A DNA stretch of 44,385 bases from Rhizocola hellebori (GTDB lineage: Bacteria; Actinomycetota; Actinomycetes; Mycobacteriales; Micromonosporaceae): assembly GCF_016862955.1 (NCBI RefSeq), contig NZ_BONY01000078.1:1-44385 (forward strand). Direction: 5' to 3'. Positions 9,005 to 17,511 of this stretch are shown here, in pieces. Numbering within the stretch: position 1 is the first letter of the stretch; every line of letters begins with the position of its first letter. The position numbers were made by a program, and so were the translations under genes. The notes below the pieces were generated by a model. It was not told the origin of the DNA, did no database searches, and saw nothing but the letters and a program-made list of their open reading frames with translations.

Positions 9005-9033
9005 GTATATACTGAACCGACACTCGGTATACC
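9005..9033. promoter_or_regulatory. Paired palindromes upstream of vapBC / purB
   Basis: Two perfect 8-bp palindromes, GTATATAC (9005-9012) and GGTATACC (9026-9033), have centres exactly 21 bases apart, about two helical turns. TATACT (9008-9013) could be the vapBC -10 and TATACG on the other strand a purB -10. VapB-type antitoxins usually repress their own operon by binding such paired sites, so this is the likely autoregulatory operator. Confidence 0.55.
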
Positions 9034-9055
9034 CTCCTTGGCCAGGGAGACAATG

Positions 9056-9277
9056 GTGACAAAGATGCTGATCGACATCGACGAGGAAGCGCTGGCCGAA
9101 GCGGCCGCGATCCTCGGCACGACCACCAAGAAGGACACCGTCAACACCGCCCTCCGGGAGACCGCCGCCCGGATCCGGCGAGCCCGCGCCCAGGCCAAGC
9201 TTCGCGAAATCGCTGACTCCGGCTACTTCGACGAGCTGCTCGATAAGAACAACTACCGCCCGAAGCCCAACCTATGA
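9056..9277 (+). CDS. vapB: VapB-family antitoxin
   Basis: 73 residues from the chosen GTG. The N-terminal ribbon-helix-helix ([17 protein letters not shown] then [15 protein letters not shown]) binds DNA as a dimer. The C-terminal tail with [13 protein letters not shown] should wrap the toxin. I chose GTG 9056 because GGAG (9046-9049) is 6 bases upstream and the protein then starts like its relatives. ATG 9053 and TTG 9038 are alternatives. It overlaps vapC by four bases (ATGA) and is divergent from purB. Confidence 0.88.
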   Translation: MTKMLIDIDEEALAEAAAILGTTTKKDTVNTALRETAARIRRARAQAKLREIADSGYFDELLDKNNYRPKPNL

Positions 9278-9693
9278 ACACGGTCTATCTAGCCGACACC
9301 AGTGCGCTGACTCGCCTTCTCCGCGGCAGTCTTGAGCTCGGATGGGCCGATCAGATCGATGCCGGCATAGTCGGTGTGTGCCCGGTGACAGAGCTTGAAA
9401 TGCTGTTCACGGCGCGCTCCAAGGAGGATCGGGAGCTCATTCTGGAAACGCTGAATGATGGATATCCCTGGGTGCCCATGCCCGAGGACGTCTTCAGACG
9501 GGCTACCCAGGTGCAGGCGATGCTCACCGAGAGAGGTGAGCATCGCAGTGCAGGGCCGGTCGATCTGCTTGTCGCGGCCACGGCTGAGCTGAACGGGCTC
9601 ACCCTTCTTCACTACGACCGCGACTTCGACACCGTGACCAAAACGACCGGTCAGCCTTCCAGTTGGGTGGCCGATCCGGGATCGGTTGACTAG
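9274..9693 (+). CDS. vapC: VapC-family PIN-domain toxin (ribonuclease)
   Basis: 139-residue PIN domain. The acidic metal-binding residues are visible: D8 in LADTSAL, E40/E42 in TELEML, D97 in [11 protein letters not shown], and D115/D117 in HYDRDFD. The toxin should cleave RNA unless bound by the VapB encoded just upstream. The specific RNA target cannot be read from sequence. The active-site set is complete, so the toxin looks functional. Its TAG stop shares the palindrome CTAG (9690-9693) with the stop codon of the converging thiolase gene. Confidence 0.9.
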   Translation: MNTVYLADTSALTRLLRGSLELGWADQIDAGIVGVCPVTELEMLFTARSKEDRELILETLNDGYPWVPMPEDVFRRATQVQAMLTERGEHRSAGPVDLLVAATAELNGLTLLHYDRDFDTVTKTTGQPSSWVADPGSVD

Positions 9694-10937
9694 CGCTCGA
9701 GAACGGCGACTACGCCTTGGCCTCCGGCTGCACAGATGGAGATGAGAGCGCGGCCGGAGCCCTTCTGGGCAAGGAGTTTCGCGGCGGTGGCGACAATCCG
9801 GCCGCCGGTGGCGGCGAAGGGATGTCCGGCCGCGAGCGAGGAGCCGTGCACGTTGAGGCGGCTGCGGTCGATCGAGCCGTGGCCGTTGGCTTCCCAGGCG
9901 GCGAGGGTGGCGAGCACCTGTGACGCGAAGGCCTCATGGATTTCGTAGAAGTCGAAGTCCTGCAGCTTCAAGCCCAGCCGGTCGAGCAGCCGGGGCACCG
10001 CGTAGACCGGGGCCATCAACAGGCCCTCGGGTTCGGGGTCGCCGTTGACGAAGTCCACCGCGCCGGTCTCCGCGTCGACGAAATAAGCCTGCACCGGCAG
10101 CCGATGCTCGGCCGCCCATTGCTCGCTGGACAGCAGGACAAGAGCCGCGCCATCGGTCAGCGGCGTCGAGTTGCCCGCGGTCATGGTGGTCCCGTAGATG
10201 GGCTTGAGCGCGGCCAGTTTCTCCAAAGACGAGTCGGGGCGCAGGTTCTGGTCGCGCATCAGGCCGAGATAGGGCGTCACAAGGTCGTCGAAGAAACCGC
10301 TGTCATAGGCGGCGGCCAGCTTCCGGTGTGAGTCGAGCGCCAGCTCATCCTGATCCTCACGGGTCACGCCCCACTTCTGGGCGGTGATGGCGGCGTGTTC
10401 GCCCATCGACATTCCGGTACGCGGCTCCGCGTTGCGCGGCAGCTCCGGCTGGAACGGCTGCAGTGGGCGAAGCCCGATCGCGGCCTTGAGCCGGCCGCCG
10501 GTGCTGCGCGCGGCCCGCATGTCGAGCAGGGTGCGGCGCAGTTGCTCGTTGAGGGCGAGCGGAGCGTCCGAGGTGGTGTCGACTCCACCGCCGATGCCCG
10601 AGTCGATCTGCCCGACGGCGATTTTGTTGGCGATATAGGTGATCGCCTGAAGCCCTGTGCCGCACGCCTGCTGAAGGTCGACGGCCGGAGTGGTGGCGGC
10701 CAAGCCACTGCCGAGCACCGATTCGCGGGTGAGGTTGTAGTCGCGTGAGTGCTTGAGCACGGCCCCCGCGGCCACCTCACCGACCCGCTGGCCGGCCAAC
10801 CCGAAGCGGGCCACGAGCCCGTCGAGTGTCGCGGTCAGCATGTCTTGGTTGGAGGCACGGGCGTATTTACCGTTGGAACGGGCGAACGGAATACGGCTGC
10901 CACCAAGCACCGCTACGCGCCTTATGTCCTTACTCAC
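9690..10937 (-). CDS. Acetyl-CoA C-acyltransferase (thiolase)
   Basis: 415 residues from the chosen GTG. Catalytic residues are all seen: nucleophile C92 in QQACGTGLQA, histidine in EIHEAFA, GHPFAATGGR and the second cysteine in ISICAAGGQG. It cleaves 3-ketoacyl-CoA in beta-oxidation or condenses acyl units. GTG 10937 gives the family-like start MSKDIRRVAVLGG. Longer starts (10955, 11009) would run across the shared operator and into the divergent reductase gene. Divergent pairing with a FabG4-type reductase matches the mycobacterial fadA2-fabG4 pair. The promoter region contains the palindrome at 10928-10945. Confidence 0.9.
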   Translation of the reverse strand: MSKDIRRVAVLGGSRIPFARSNGKYARASNQDMLTATLDGLVARFGLAGQRVGEVAAGAVLKHSRDYNLTRESVLGSGLAATTPAVDLQQACGTGLQAITYIANKIAVGQIDSGIGGGVDTTSDAPLALNEQLRRTLLDMRAARSTGGRLKAAIGLRPLQPFQPELPRNAEPRTGMSMGEHAAITAQKWGVTREDQDELALDSHRKLAAAYDSGFFDDLVTPYLGLMRDQNLRPDSSLEKLAALKPIYGTTMTAGNSTPLTDGAALVLLSSEQWAAEHRLPVQAYFVDAETGAVDFVNGDPEPEGLLMAPVYAVPRLLDRLGLKLQDFDFYEIHEAFASQVLATLAAWEANGHGSIDRSRLNVHGSSLAAGHPFAATGGRIVATAAKLLAQKGSGRALISICAAGGQGVVAVLER

Positions 10938-10945
10938 GAGTAAGG
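10928..10945. promoter_or_regulatory. Perfect 18-bp palindrome between thiolase and fabG
   Basis: CCTTACTCACGAGTAAGG is self-complementary except for the central AC. It covers the likely -10 of fabG (TAAGGT, 10941-10946) and the thiolase start. Its 14-bp core recurs with two changes at 26251-26264, beside a TetR gene, and in looser form at 28047-28060. Confidence 0.75.
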
Positions 10946-10953
10946 TGTACCTC

Positions 10954-12213
10954 ATGGGTGACCGGTATTCAAGTTTCGCGAGGTCGGGCCTGGGCAAGCC
11001 GCTTGTCAAGCGGTTGGGTCTGCCCGACCCGCCGAAGCTCGTGAGGTGGCAACCCGGCCAGGCGGCCGGGCCGGTGTTGCTCGGCCCAGACGGCAGCCCA
11101 CATCAGAAAGAGCTCACCAAGGCCCTCCAGCCGATCGAGACCGACCGCTATCACGCGCTGGTCTTCGACGCCACCGGGCTGTCCAAACCCGAAGACCTGC
11201 AAGCGCTTTACGAGTTCTTCCATCCGGTGGCCAGGTCACTGACCCCGAACGGGCGGGTCATCGTGATCGGCAAGGCGCAGGAGAGCGCCGCGCAGCGTGC
11301 GCTCGACGGCTTCGTACGCAGCGTAGGCAAGGAGTTTGGAAGAGGGACCACCGCCCAGCTGATCCGGCTCAAGCCCGGCGCCACCATCGACGGCGCACGC
11401 TCCACATTGGACTTTCTGCTGTCGGCCAAGTCGGCCTATGTGAGCGGGCAGACGATCGTCATCGGGCCCGGCGAGCCGGGTGACGGCGACCTGACCGGCA
11501 AAGTGGCGCTGGTGACCGGCGCGGCTCGCGGGATAGGCGCCGAGATCGCCGCCGTGCTGGCCCGCGATGGAGCCCACGTGATCTGTCTCGACGTCCCGGC
11601 CGCCGGCCAGGAGCTGGCCAAGGTGGCCAATCGGGTCAAAGGCGAAGCGCTGCAACTGGATCTGACCGGAAACGGCGACCTGGCGCAGCAGATTCAAGCC
11701 CGGCACCCGCAGCTGGACATCGTGGTGCACAACGCGGGCATCACCCGCGACAAGACCCTGGCCAAGATGGACCAGCAGCGCTGGGAAAGCGTTCTTGGCG
11801 TCAACCTGATCGCCCCGGCCCGGGTCACCCAGTCGCTGTTGGCCGCGGGGCTCATCCCGCAGGGCGGCCGTGTCATCGGCGTGGCCTCCATCGCCGGGAT
11901 AGCGGGCAACCGGGGCCAGACCAATTACGCCACCAGCAAAGCGGGCGTCATCGGCTGGATCCACGAGCTGGCCGAGCAGCTGCGCGATCTGGGCATCACC
12001 GCCAACGCGGTCGCGCCGGGCTTCATCGAGACGGCCATGACGGCGAAGATGCCGATGCTGGTCCGCGAAGCGGGACGGCGCATGAACAGCATGTCCCAGG
12101 GCGGGCTGCCGGTAGACGTGGCGGAGACGATCGCCTGGTTCGCCGCCCCGGGCTCCGCCACGGTCACCGGCAACGTGGTGCGGGTGTGCGGGCAGATGCT
12201 CCTCGGAGCGTGA
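10954..12213 (+). CDS. fabG: FabG4-type 3-oxoacyl reductase (high-molecular-weight SDR)
   Basis: 419 residues. The N-terminal 180 form a degenerate Rossmann-like domain and the C-terminal 240 a classical SDR. They carry the cofactor motif VTGAARGIG (about 186-194), NAG in VVHNAGITRD, the catalytic serine in VASIAGIAG (about 312) and YxxxK in TNYATSKAG (about 325-329). This two-domain form matches FabG4 of mycobacteria, which reduces 3-oxoacyl-CoA/ACP. ATG 10954 lies 7 bases after TAAGGT with no Shine-Dalgarno, suggesting a leaderless mRNA that the palindrome at 10928-10945 could block. The stop codon shares TGATCA with the converging tadA stop. Confidence 0.9.
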   Translation: MGDRYSSFARSGLGKPLVKRLGLPDPPKLVRWQPGQAAGPVLLGPDGSPHQKELTKALQPIETDRYHALVFDATGLSKPEDLQALYEFFHPVARSLTPNGRVIVIGKAQESAAQRALDGFVRSVGKEFGRGTTAQLIRLKPGATIDGARSTLDFLLSAKSAYVSGQTIVIGPGEPGDGDLTGKVALVTGAARGIGAEIAAVLARDGAHVICLDVPAAGQELAKVANRVKGEALQLDLTGNGDLAQQIQARHPQLDIVVHNAGITRDKTLAKMDQQRWESVLGVNLIAPARVTQSLLAAGLIPQGGRVIGVASIAGIAGNRGQTNYATSKAGVIGWIHELAEQLRDLGITANAVAPGFIETAMTAKMPMLVREAGRRMNSMSQGGLPVDVAETIAWFAAPGSATVTGNVVRVCGQMLLGA

Positions 12214-12654
12214 TCATCTAAAGAATTGCCGCATGAGGTCGGCCGCCTCGTCGGCGAGCACGCCGGAGTAGACCTCGGGGCGATGGTTGAGCCGGCGATC
12301 GCGCAGCACGTCCCACAGCGACCCAGCGGCACCCGTCTTCGGCTCCCACGCCGCGAACACCACCCTGGCCACCCGGGCCAGCACGATGGCCCCAGCGCAC
12401 ATCGTGCACGGCTCCAGCGTCACCACCAGCGTGCAATCGGCGAGCCGCCAGGCGCCCCGGATCCCGGCGGCTTTGCGCAGCGCGACGATCTCGGCGTGCG
12501 CGGTGGGGTCTTTGGTGACCTCGCGTTCGTTGTGACCGAAAGCGATCTCCTCACCGGCGCCGGAGTAGATCACCGCGCCGACCGGCACGTCATCGACGGA
12601 GGACCGCGCTACCTCGAGGGCGCGCCGCATCCAATCATCGAACTCATGACTCAC
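12214..12654 (-). CDS. tadA: tRNA-specific adenosine deaminase TadA
   Basis: 146 residues from GTG 12654. It deaminates A34 to inosine in tRNA-Arg(ACG). The zinc site is complete: HAE (H53, E55 proton shuttle) and PCTMC (C83, C86). Typical flanks are PVGAVIY and the C-terminal RRLNHRPEVYSGVLADEA. A TTG at 12684 would add ten residues but lies deeper inside the upstream gene. GTG 12654 overlaps that gene by only 11 bases, fitting translational coupling with the TadA-associated protein. The gene abuts fabG tail to tail with no gap. Confidence 0.94.
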   Translation of the reverse strand: MSHEFDDWMRRALEVARSSVDDVPVGAVIYSGAGEEIAFGHNEREVTKDPTAHAEIVALRKAAGIRGAWRLADCTLVVTLEPCTMCAGAIVLARVARVVFAAWEPKTGAAGSLWDVLRDRRLNHRPEVYSGVLADEAADLMRQFFR

Positions 12655-13159
12655 GTAGCTCTTCGACCTCGTCGCCACAGCCAATCATCTGGCACAGCTC
12701 GGCGGTGATGTCGGAGGGCAACAGGCCATCGGTGGCGCACAGCTGCAACAGCTTGTGCGCGGAGACGCCGAGGTCGGCGAGGAGATCGGCGTCGCCGACC
12801 GGGTCCACGGTGGGATCGGCGGCCGGCTTGTCTTCGTCATCGACCTCTTCGTCGATCTCCAGAGCCGGCGACTCGACGTCGCTCAGCAACAGCTTGCCCA
12901 GCCTCGACTCCTCGGCGAATGCCGAGTCGGACCCGAAGATGCGCAGATCCTCACCCTCATCGAGACGCATGATGGCAAGGTACGCATCGACGGCCTCGAC
13001 GAAGAGCAACGAAACCGAGGCATCGGGCTCCGCATCGCGGAGCAGATCGGCGACCTCGTCCACATCGGCGACGCCGCTGAGATCCAATTCAGAAGCGGAC
13101 CAGCCCAATTTTCCCCGGACTACCGCTGCGGCGAAATGCGCAGAGCTAACCAAGGACAC
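12644..13159 (-). CDS. tRNA adenosine deaminase-associated protein
   Basis: 171 residues from GTG 13159. It is an acidic protein (clusters such as LEIDEEVDDEDKP) of the family usually found just upstream of tadA in actinobacteria, with no proven function. The N-terminal HFAAAVVRGKLGWSASELDL is family-typical. I prefer GTG 13159 because a strong GGGGGAAG lies 5 bases upstream and the predicted promoter (13212-13240) would be inside any longer reading (ATG 13222). It overlaps tadA by 11 bases. The role may be to assist or regulate TadA, which is inference from constant gene pairing. Confidence 0.82.
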   Translation of the reverse strand: MSLVSSAHFAAAVVRGKLGWSASELDLSGVADVDEVADLLRDAEPDASVSLLFVEAVDAYLAIMRLDEGEDLRIFGSDSAFAEESRLGKLLLSDVESPALEIDEEVDDEDKPAADPTVDPVGDADLLADLGVSAHKLLQLCATDGLLPSDITAELCQMIGCGDEVEELRES

Positions 13160-13211
13160 GTGACTTCCCCCAAGAATCGATGTTTCACTGTCCTGATCTG
13201 AAAAACGACCG

Positions 13212-13240
13212 GTTATACGCATCGTAATCCGCTCCGGGAA
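13212..13240 (-). promoter_or_regulatory. Predicted promoter of the tadA operon
   Basis: On the minus strand TTCCCG (13240-13235) and TATAAC (13217-13212) are 17 bases apart, a sigma-70-like layout with a good -10 and a modest -35. It lies about 50 bases upstream of the chosen start of the TadA-associated gene. Confidence 0.4.
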
Positions 13241-13246
13241 CACTCA

Positions 13247-13543
13247 TCACACCGGCCAATCGCCCAGCCGGATCCATTCGATTAACACGGAAAGCACCGC
13301 CACGGCCCACGCTACCCCGGCAGCAGCCGCGACCCCGGTGGCGACACCACGGTCACCGGCCCTGGTGAGCAGGTAGGCGGCGAGCCAGGCGGTCAGCCCG
13401 GCGACGAGAGTCCACCACAGATAGCCACGTAGCGTCACACTCAGTAACCCAAACGCCAGCAACCACAGCCCGGCCGCGAGCGCGCCACTGAGCACCGCGG
13501 CGGCCCGGACCGGATGCGCCTCGCGCAGCGTCGGTCTCGTCAT
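13247..13543 (-). CDS. Small membrane protein of unknown function
   Basis: 98 residues with about three hydrophobic helices (roughly 14-36, 40-60 and 66-88), the first two separated by the short arginine-containing turn LRGYLWW. I do not recognise the family. The ATG overlaps the tyrA stop by four bases, so it is co-translated with prephenate dehydrogenase, and the TadA-associated gene follows after 87 bases with its own likely promoter. Small membrane proteins coupled to tyrA are seen in related actinomycetes, but no role is known to me. Confidence 0.75.
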   Translation of the reverse strand: MTRPTLREAHPVRAAAVLSGALAAGLWLLAFGLLSVTLRGYLWWTLVAGLTAWLAAYLLTRAGDRGVATGVAAAAGVAWAVAVLSVLIEWIRLGDWPV

Positions 13544-14535
13544 GCATTGCTAACCGGCAAAAAGCCGGTCACGGTACGCCGATCGGGGGCCACAGTCGTG
13601 ACCCATCCTCCGGCGCGGCCCAATCGGAGCAAAGTCTCCACGTGCGCAGGCACTTCCTCGGGCCTTCCCGGGTCGGGCGGCCAGGCGCCACGGGTGGCAT
13701 GCCCCTCGGCGGCCCACGCGCGCACCGCCTTGACCGGATCCCGCTCCTCCAGCGCTTGCATCGCCCCGTCGAGACGCTGGATCACGTGGGCCAGGGCCAG
13801 CTTGACCGCCTCCGCGTTACCGCCGCACATCGCCGCGACCAGCTCCGGCCGGGTGGCGGCAACCCTTGTCCCGTCCCGGAACGAGCCCGCTGCGAGGGTC
13901 AGCGCCAGCAGGTCCTCGGCCGCGTTGGCCGCCAGGGCGGAGGCCATCAGGTGGGGTACGTGGCTGATCGCCGCGACCGCACGATCGTGCTCCTCGGTCG
14001 TGGCCGGGACCACCCGGGCCCCGAGCTCGGTGATCAGCTCCGCCACGGTGAGCCAGTCGTCGAGACCGACCCCCTCATCGAGGCAGAGCACCCAGGCGCA
14101 GCCGGTGAACAGGGCCGCGTCTCCGGAGGCGAAGCCGGAGGCTTCCCGGCCCGCCATCGGATGCCCGCCAACGAAACCGGCCACCGGGTTGGCCGCGCCG
14201 GTGAGCCGGGTGGCGACCGCGTCGCGTACCTGCCCCTTCACCGATGTCACATCGGTGATCAGGCCGTGGAAGCCGCTGGCCACCAAGGCGTCCAGCACGT
14301 TGTGCAGGGCTGGAAGCGGGACGGCCAGCACCACCAGGTCGGCGTCGGCGGCGACATCGCGGATGGTCGCGGTCACCTGCCAGCGCCCGGTCGCGGGCAT
14401 GCGCGCCGCCGCGTCGCGCGCGGTGGCCCTTACCGCCGGATCGGCGTCGAACCCGAGCACCCGATGGCCTCGTGCCGCGAGAGCCCGGATTAGCGAGCCC
14501 CCGATGAGGCCCAAACCGATCACCGCGATATTCAC
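13540..14535 (-). CDS. tyrA: Prephenate dehydrogenase
   Basis: 331 residues from GTG 14535. It oxidatively decarboxylates prephenate to 4-hydroxyphenylpyruvate for tyrosine synthesis with NAD(P)+. The N-terminal dinucleotide fold starts with NIAVIGLGLIGGSLIRAL. TDVTSVKG, the active-site GGHPMAGREASGF and the helical HDRAVAAISHVPHLMASAL complete the family pattern. A TTG at 14553 would add six residues. GTG 14535 gives the normal start. No C-terminal ACT domain is evident. It overlaps the following small membrane protein gene by four bases. Confidence 0.94.
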   Translation of the reverse strand: MNIAVIGLGLIGGSLIRALAARGHRVLGFDADPAVRATARDAAARMPATGRWQVTATIRDVAADADLVVLAVPLPALHNVLDALVASGFHGLITDVTSVKGQVRDAVATRLTGAANPVAGFVGGHPMAGREASGFASGDAALFTGCAWVLCLDEGVGLDDWLTVAELITELGARVVPATTEEHDRAVAAISHVPHLMASALAANAAEDLLALTLAAGSFRDGTRVAATRPELVAAMCGGNAEAVKLALAHVIQRLDGAMQALEERDPVKAVRAWAAEGHATRGAWPPDPGRPEEVPAHVETLLRLGRAGGWVTTVAPDRRTVTGFLPVSNA

Positions 14536-14601
14536 AGCGGAAGCCTTACACAAGATCGTGCCCGGTAGCGACCAGCCGGTTGACTGATTCGTTGGATCAT
14601 C

Positions 14602-15741
14602 ATGAGACGCCTGCTCACGCTCGCTGCCACCGCGGTCGCCCTGGCCCTACCGGGTACGGCTTACGCGGTGCCGGTCAGCCCGGTCCCGATGCCCTCGGCC
14701 ACCTTCGACGGACCGGTGCGCACGGCTGTCTACTGGGGACACGTCATCTATGTGGCAGGCGACTTCAGCTCGGCGACGGTCAACGGCATCAAGTTCAGCC
14801 GCGGCCGGCTCGCCGCCCTCGACGCGCGCAACGGCGCGCTGCTGAGCTGGAAACCCACCGCCAACGCGCTCGTCACCTCGATCGCTGTCGACGCCACCGG
14901 GGTTTACATCGCCGGGGACTTCACCTCCGTCAACGGGGTCAAACGCGATTCGCTCGCCAAGCTCGACCCCGGTACGGGGGCGTTGCGCACCACGTTCAGC
15001 CACACCATCAGCGGTGCCGCGAAGGCCATCGCCACCGGCCACGGCCGGGTCTACCTCGGTGGGTCGCTGACCAGAGTGGACGGCTACACCCGCAACCGGG
15101 TGGCCGCCTTCGACGCTCTGACCGGGGCGCTCGACCAGAGCTGGGCCCCGGTCGCCGACGACTCGGTGCTGGCGATCCTTCCCACCGCCGACAGCGTCTT
15201 CCTCGGGGGACGCTTCGGCAGCGTCAATGGCGCGTCGAGTACCCAGAAACTGGCAGCGGTGACCCCTGACTCCGGTCGGGTGCTGACTTCCTTTGCCTCC
15301 AAGGTGTTCGCGATGATTCACGATCTCGCGCTGGCCGGTGGCGTGCTTTACGCCGGCATCGATGGCAGCGGCGGCCGGGCCATGGCTATCGACGCCGCCA
15401 CCGGTGACGCGAAATGGACCATCACCACCGACGGCGACGTGCAGGCGATCGCCGTGCTCGAAGATGTCGTCTACCTCGGTGGCCACTTCGACAACGTGTG
15501 TAAGAGCACCAACGTCGGCAACAAGGGCGTGTGTCTCGACGGGTCCACGCGCCGCATCAAGCTCGCCGCGGTCGACCTCAACGGCGCCCTATTGCCCTGG
15601 ACAGCCAACGGAAACGGCTCGGTCGGCGTGCACACCCTCATCGCCGACGACGCGCACGGCCAGCTCTCCGCGGGCGGTGAGTTCAGCGTCATCAACGGCG
15701 TGGAACAACGCCGCTTCGCCCTCTTCAACCTGCCCCTCTAG
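14602..15741 (+). CDS. Secreted beta-propeller (delta-60-repeat-like) protein
   Basis: 379 residues. A signal peptide (MRRLLTLAATAVALALPGTAYA) ends near residue 22 with an AxA cleavage site. The mature part holds about five copies of a blade motif of the form V-Y-[LI]-[AG]-G-x-F-x-x-V-N-G, for example VYIAGDFTSVNGV, VFLGGRFGSVNGA, VYLGGHFDNV and LSAGGEFSVINGV. These alternate with LAALDxxxGAL strands. It is likely an extracellular binding or scaffold protein, and no catalytic residues are evident. A single CKS...GVCLDG cysteine pair could form a disulphide. The TAG stop shares CTAG with the converging gene. Confidence 0.8.
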   Translation: MRRLLTLAATAVALALPGTAYAVPVSPVPMPSATFDGPVRTAVYWGHVIYVAGDFSSATVNGIKFSRGRLAALDARNGALLSWKPTANALVTSIAVDATGVYIAGDFTSVNGVKRDSLAKLDPGTGALRTTFSHTISGAAKAIATGHGRVYLGGSLTRVDGYTRNRVAAFDALTGALDQSWAPVADDSVLAILPTADSVFLGGRFGSVNGASSTQKLAAVTPDSGRVLTSFASKVFAMIHDLALAGGVLYAGIDGSGGRAMAIDAATGDAKWTITTDGDVQAIAVLEDVVYLGGHFDNVCKSTNVGNKGVCLDGSTRRIKLAAVDLNGALLPWTANGNGSVGVHTLIADDAHGQLSAGGEFSVINGVEQRRFALFNLPL

Positions 15742-16643
15742 AAACTGGGCACGAGAGAGGCGATGAGGCCGACGAGGACCGGGGTGAGCACGACGAAACC
15801 GGCTCTCAGCTCACCGAAGGTGGTCTGGTCGAGGCCGAGCATCTTCTCCAGCTTGAGCCGGTCGTCGGCGGCGGTGATGAGCTGGCCGGTGATCACGTTG
15901 GCGAGCGGGAAATAGCGCTCGACGTAGATGGCGCCGCGCTTGCGCAGGGTGGACGCGGAAGGCACGTACATCATGCCGACGACGAACGAGGCGACCACGC
16001 CCGAGAAGATGACGACGTTGGGATTCTGCTTCTCCAGGCCCCAGTCCAGAGCGGCCGCGTTGACGCCCATCACGAGCAACACCAGCAGGCCTAGCTGACT
16101 GAGCATGCGGGCGGCCATACGGCGCAGGCGCAGCAGGGCGTCGAGTTGCTGTCCGGCGTTGCCCGGCAGCGGGTCGGCGACGACCTGCTTGATGGCGGCC
16201 AGCGTCAGCGCGATGGGCAGGCCGCCGATGATGGCCAGGGCGGAGAGGGCGATGCCGTTCTGGGTCAGGTTCTCGCTGTCCTGGAAGATGTAGGGCGTCG
16301 AAGCGACCAGACCGGCCGCGACCAGAAGCACCAACAGCACGGAAAGCCATACCCGCCAGCGCTTGATGACGTGGTACTGCTTCACTTCGGCCCAGCGGGA
16401 CAGGCCGAACCCGAAGGCCTCACCGGCGGCGACCCCGAGCAGGGTGGCGACGAGCGCGAAGATGAGCCACTTCTGCTGCTCATCGCCCTTGGCTGGGTGG
16501 CTGGTCGCCGCGATCGCCGCCCCGGTGACCGCGCCGAGCACCATGGTGAAAAGCCGGATGTCGCCCACGCCGACGGTCGGGCCCGCGGGCTCGTCGACTT
16601 GTAAGTCAGGGTCGGTATAAGCCAGGCTTCGCTGCTGGATCAT
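15738..16643 (-). CDS. Membrane protein of unknown family, about seven TM helices
   Basis: 301 residues from ATG 16643, chosen because GGAGAG lies about 8 bases upstream. In-frame ATGs at 16664 and 16679 lack one. A 30-residue acidic N-terminus (AYTDPDLQVDEPAG) precedes hydrophobic segments at roughly 32-50, 60-82, 95-115, 125-148, 180-198, 208-230 and 280-300 (lengths approximate). Between TM4 and TM5 lies a cytoplasmic-looking stretch LDALLRLRRMAARML. I recognise no transporter or enzyme motif. It is divergent from the PHP gene across a 91-base gap and ends on a CTAG shared with the propeller gene. Confidence 0.7.
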   Translation of the reverse strand: MIQQRSLAYTDPDLQVDEPAGPTVGVGDIRLFTMVLGAVTGAAIAATSHPAKGDEQQKWLIFALVATLLGVAAGEAFGFGLSRWAEVKQYHVIKRWRVWLSVLLVLLVAAGLVASTPYIFQDSENLTQNGIALSALAIIGGLPIALTLAAIKQVVADPLPGNAGQQLDALLRLRRMAARMLSQLGLLVLLVMGVNAAALDWGLEKQNPNVVIFSGVVASFVVGMMYVPSASTLRKRGAIYVERYFPLANVITGQLITAADDRLKLEKMLGLDQTTFGELRAGFVVLTPVLVGLIASLVPSF

Positions 16644-16734
16644 ACGAAACTCTCCTGTGGGCATCGGCTCTACCGGCATCGGCCATTCCTCTCGTTGCGA
16701 CGGAGAACGCTAGCGGCAAGAACCAGAAAGGACA

Positions 16735-17511
16735 ATGGGGCATATGCGAAACGCTTTGCGCGGTGATTGCCACGTCCACACCGATTGGTCGGACGGGGGA
16801 GACACGCTGCCAGCGATGATCGCGGCCGCGGCTCAGGCCGGACACGATTACGTCGTCATCACCGACCACTCGCCCAGATTGAAGGTTGCCAACGGATTGA
16901 CGGCGGCACGCCTTCGCCAGCAGCTAGAAGTCATTCAAGCGGTCAATGATTCTCTCGCCGGTACGGGATTTCGCGTCCTCCGGGGCATAGAAGTCGACAT
17001 TCTCGTCGACGGCTCACTCGACCAGAGTCCGGAGCTGCTCGCCGAGCTGGATGTCGTGGTCGGCTCCGTCCACAGTGAGTTGCGCATGGACAAGGGCGCG
17101 ATGACCCGGCGCATGGTGAAGGCACTGGAAAATCCGCACCTGGACATCCTCGGCCACTGCACGGGCCGCAAGCTGCCGGTGGCCACCGACGCCTCGCACG
17201 CGACACGACGCCGGCCGCCCAGCAGTTTCGACGCCGATGCCGTGTTCGAGGCGGTCGCCGCGAACTCCAAAGCGCTGGAAATCAACTGCCGTCCGGACCG
17301 CCTGGACCCGCCCTCGACCATGCTGCGCAAGGCGACCCGTGTCGATGGCCTTCTCTTCGCGATCGACTCGGACGCCCACGCGGTGGCGCAGCTGGATTGG
17401 CTGAGCTACGGGTGTGAGCGAGCCGAGGCTGCCGGGCTGGAACCCGAGCGGGTGGTCAACACGTGGTCGGCGGAGGAGTTGCTCGATTGGGCCGCTTCCC
17501 ACGGCGGCTGA
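16735..17511 (+). CDS. PHP-domain metal-dependent phosphoesterase
   Basis: 258 residues. The metal ligands of the PolX/HisJ-like PHP fold are all present: DCHVHTDWSDG (D11, H13, H15), VITDHSP, GIEVD, SVHSEL, GHCTGR, EINCRPDRLDPP and IDSDAHA. No polymerase domain is attached, so this is a stand-alone PHP enzyme. The substrate may be a phosphate ester or nucleotide, unknown. ATG 16735 follows AAAGGA closely. ATG 16744 is possible. Its last 106 bases are also the 3' coding end of the converging exporter gene. Confidence 0.88.
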   Translation: MGHMRNALRGDCHVHTDWSDGGDTLPAMIAAAAQAGHDYVVITDHSPRLKVANGLTAARLRQQLEVIQAVNDSLAGTGFRVLRGIEVDILVDGSLDQSPELLAELDVVVGSVHSELRMDKGAMTRRMVKALENPHLDILGHCTGRKLPVATDASHATRRRPPSSFDADAVFEAVAANSKALEINCRPDRLDPPSTMLRKATRVDGLLFAIDSDAHAVAQLDWLSYGCERAEAAGLEPERVVNTWSAEELLDWAASHGG

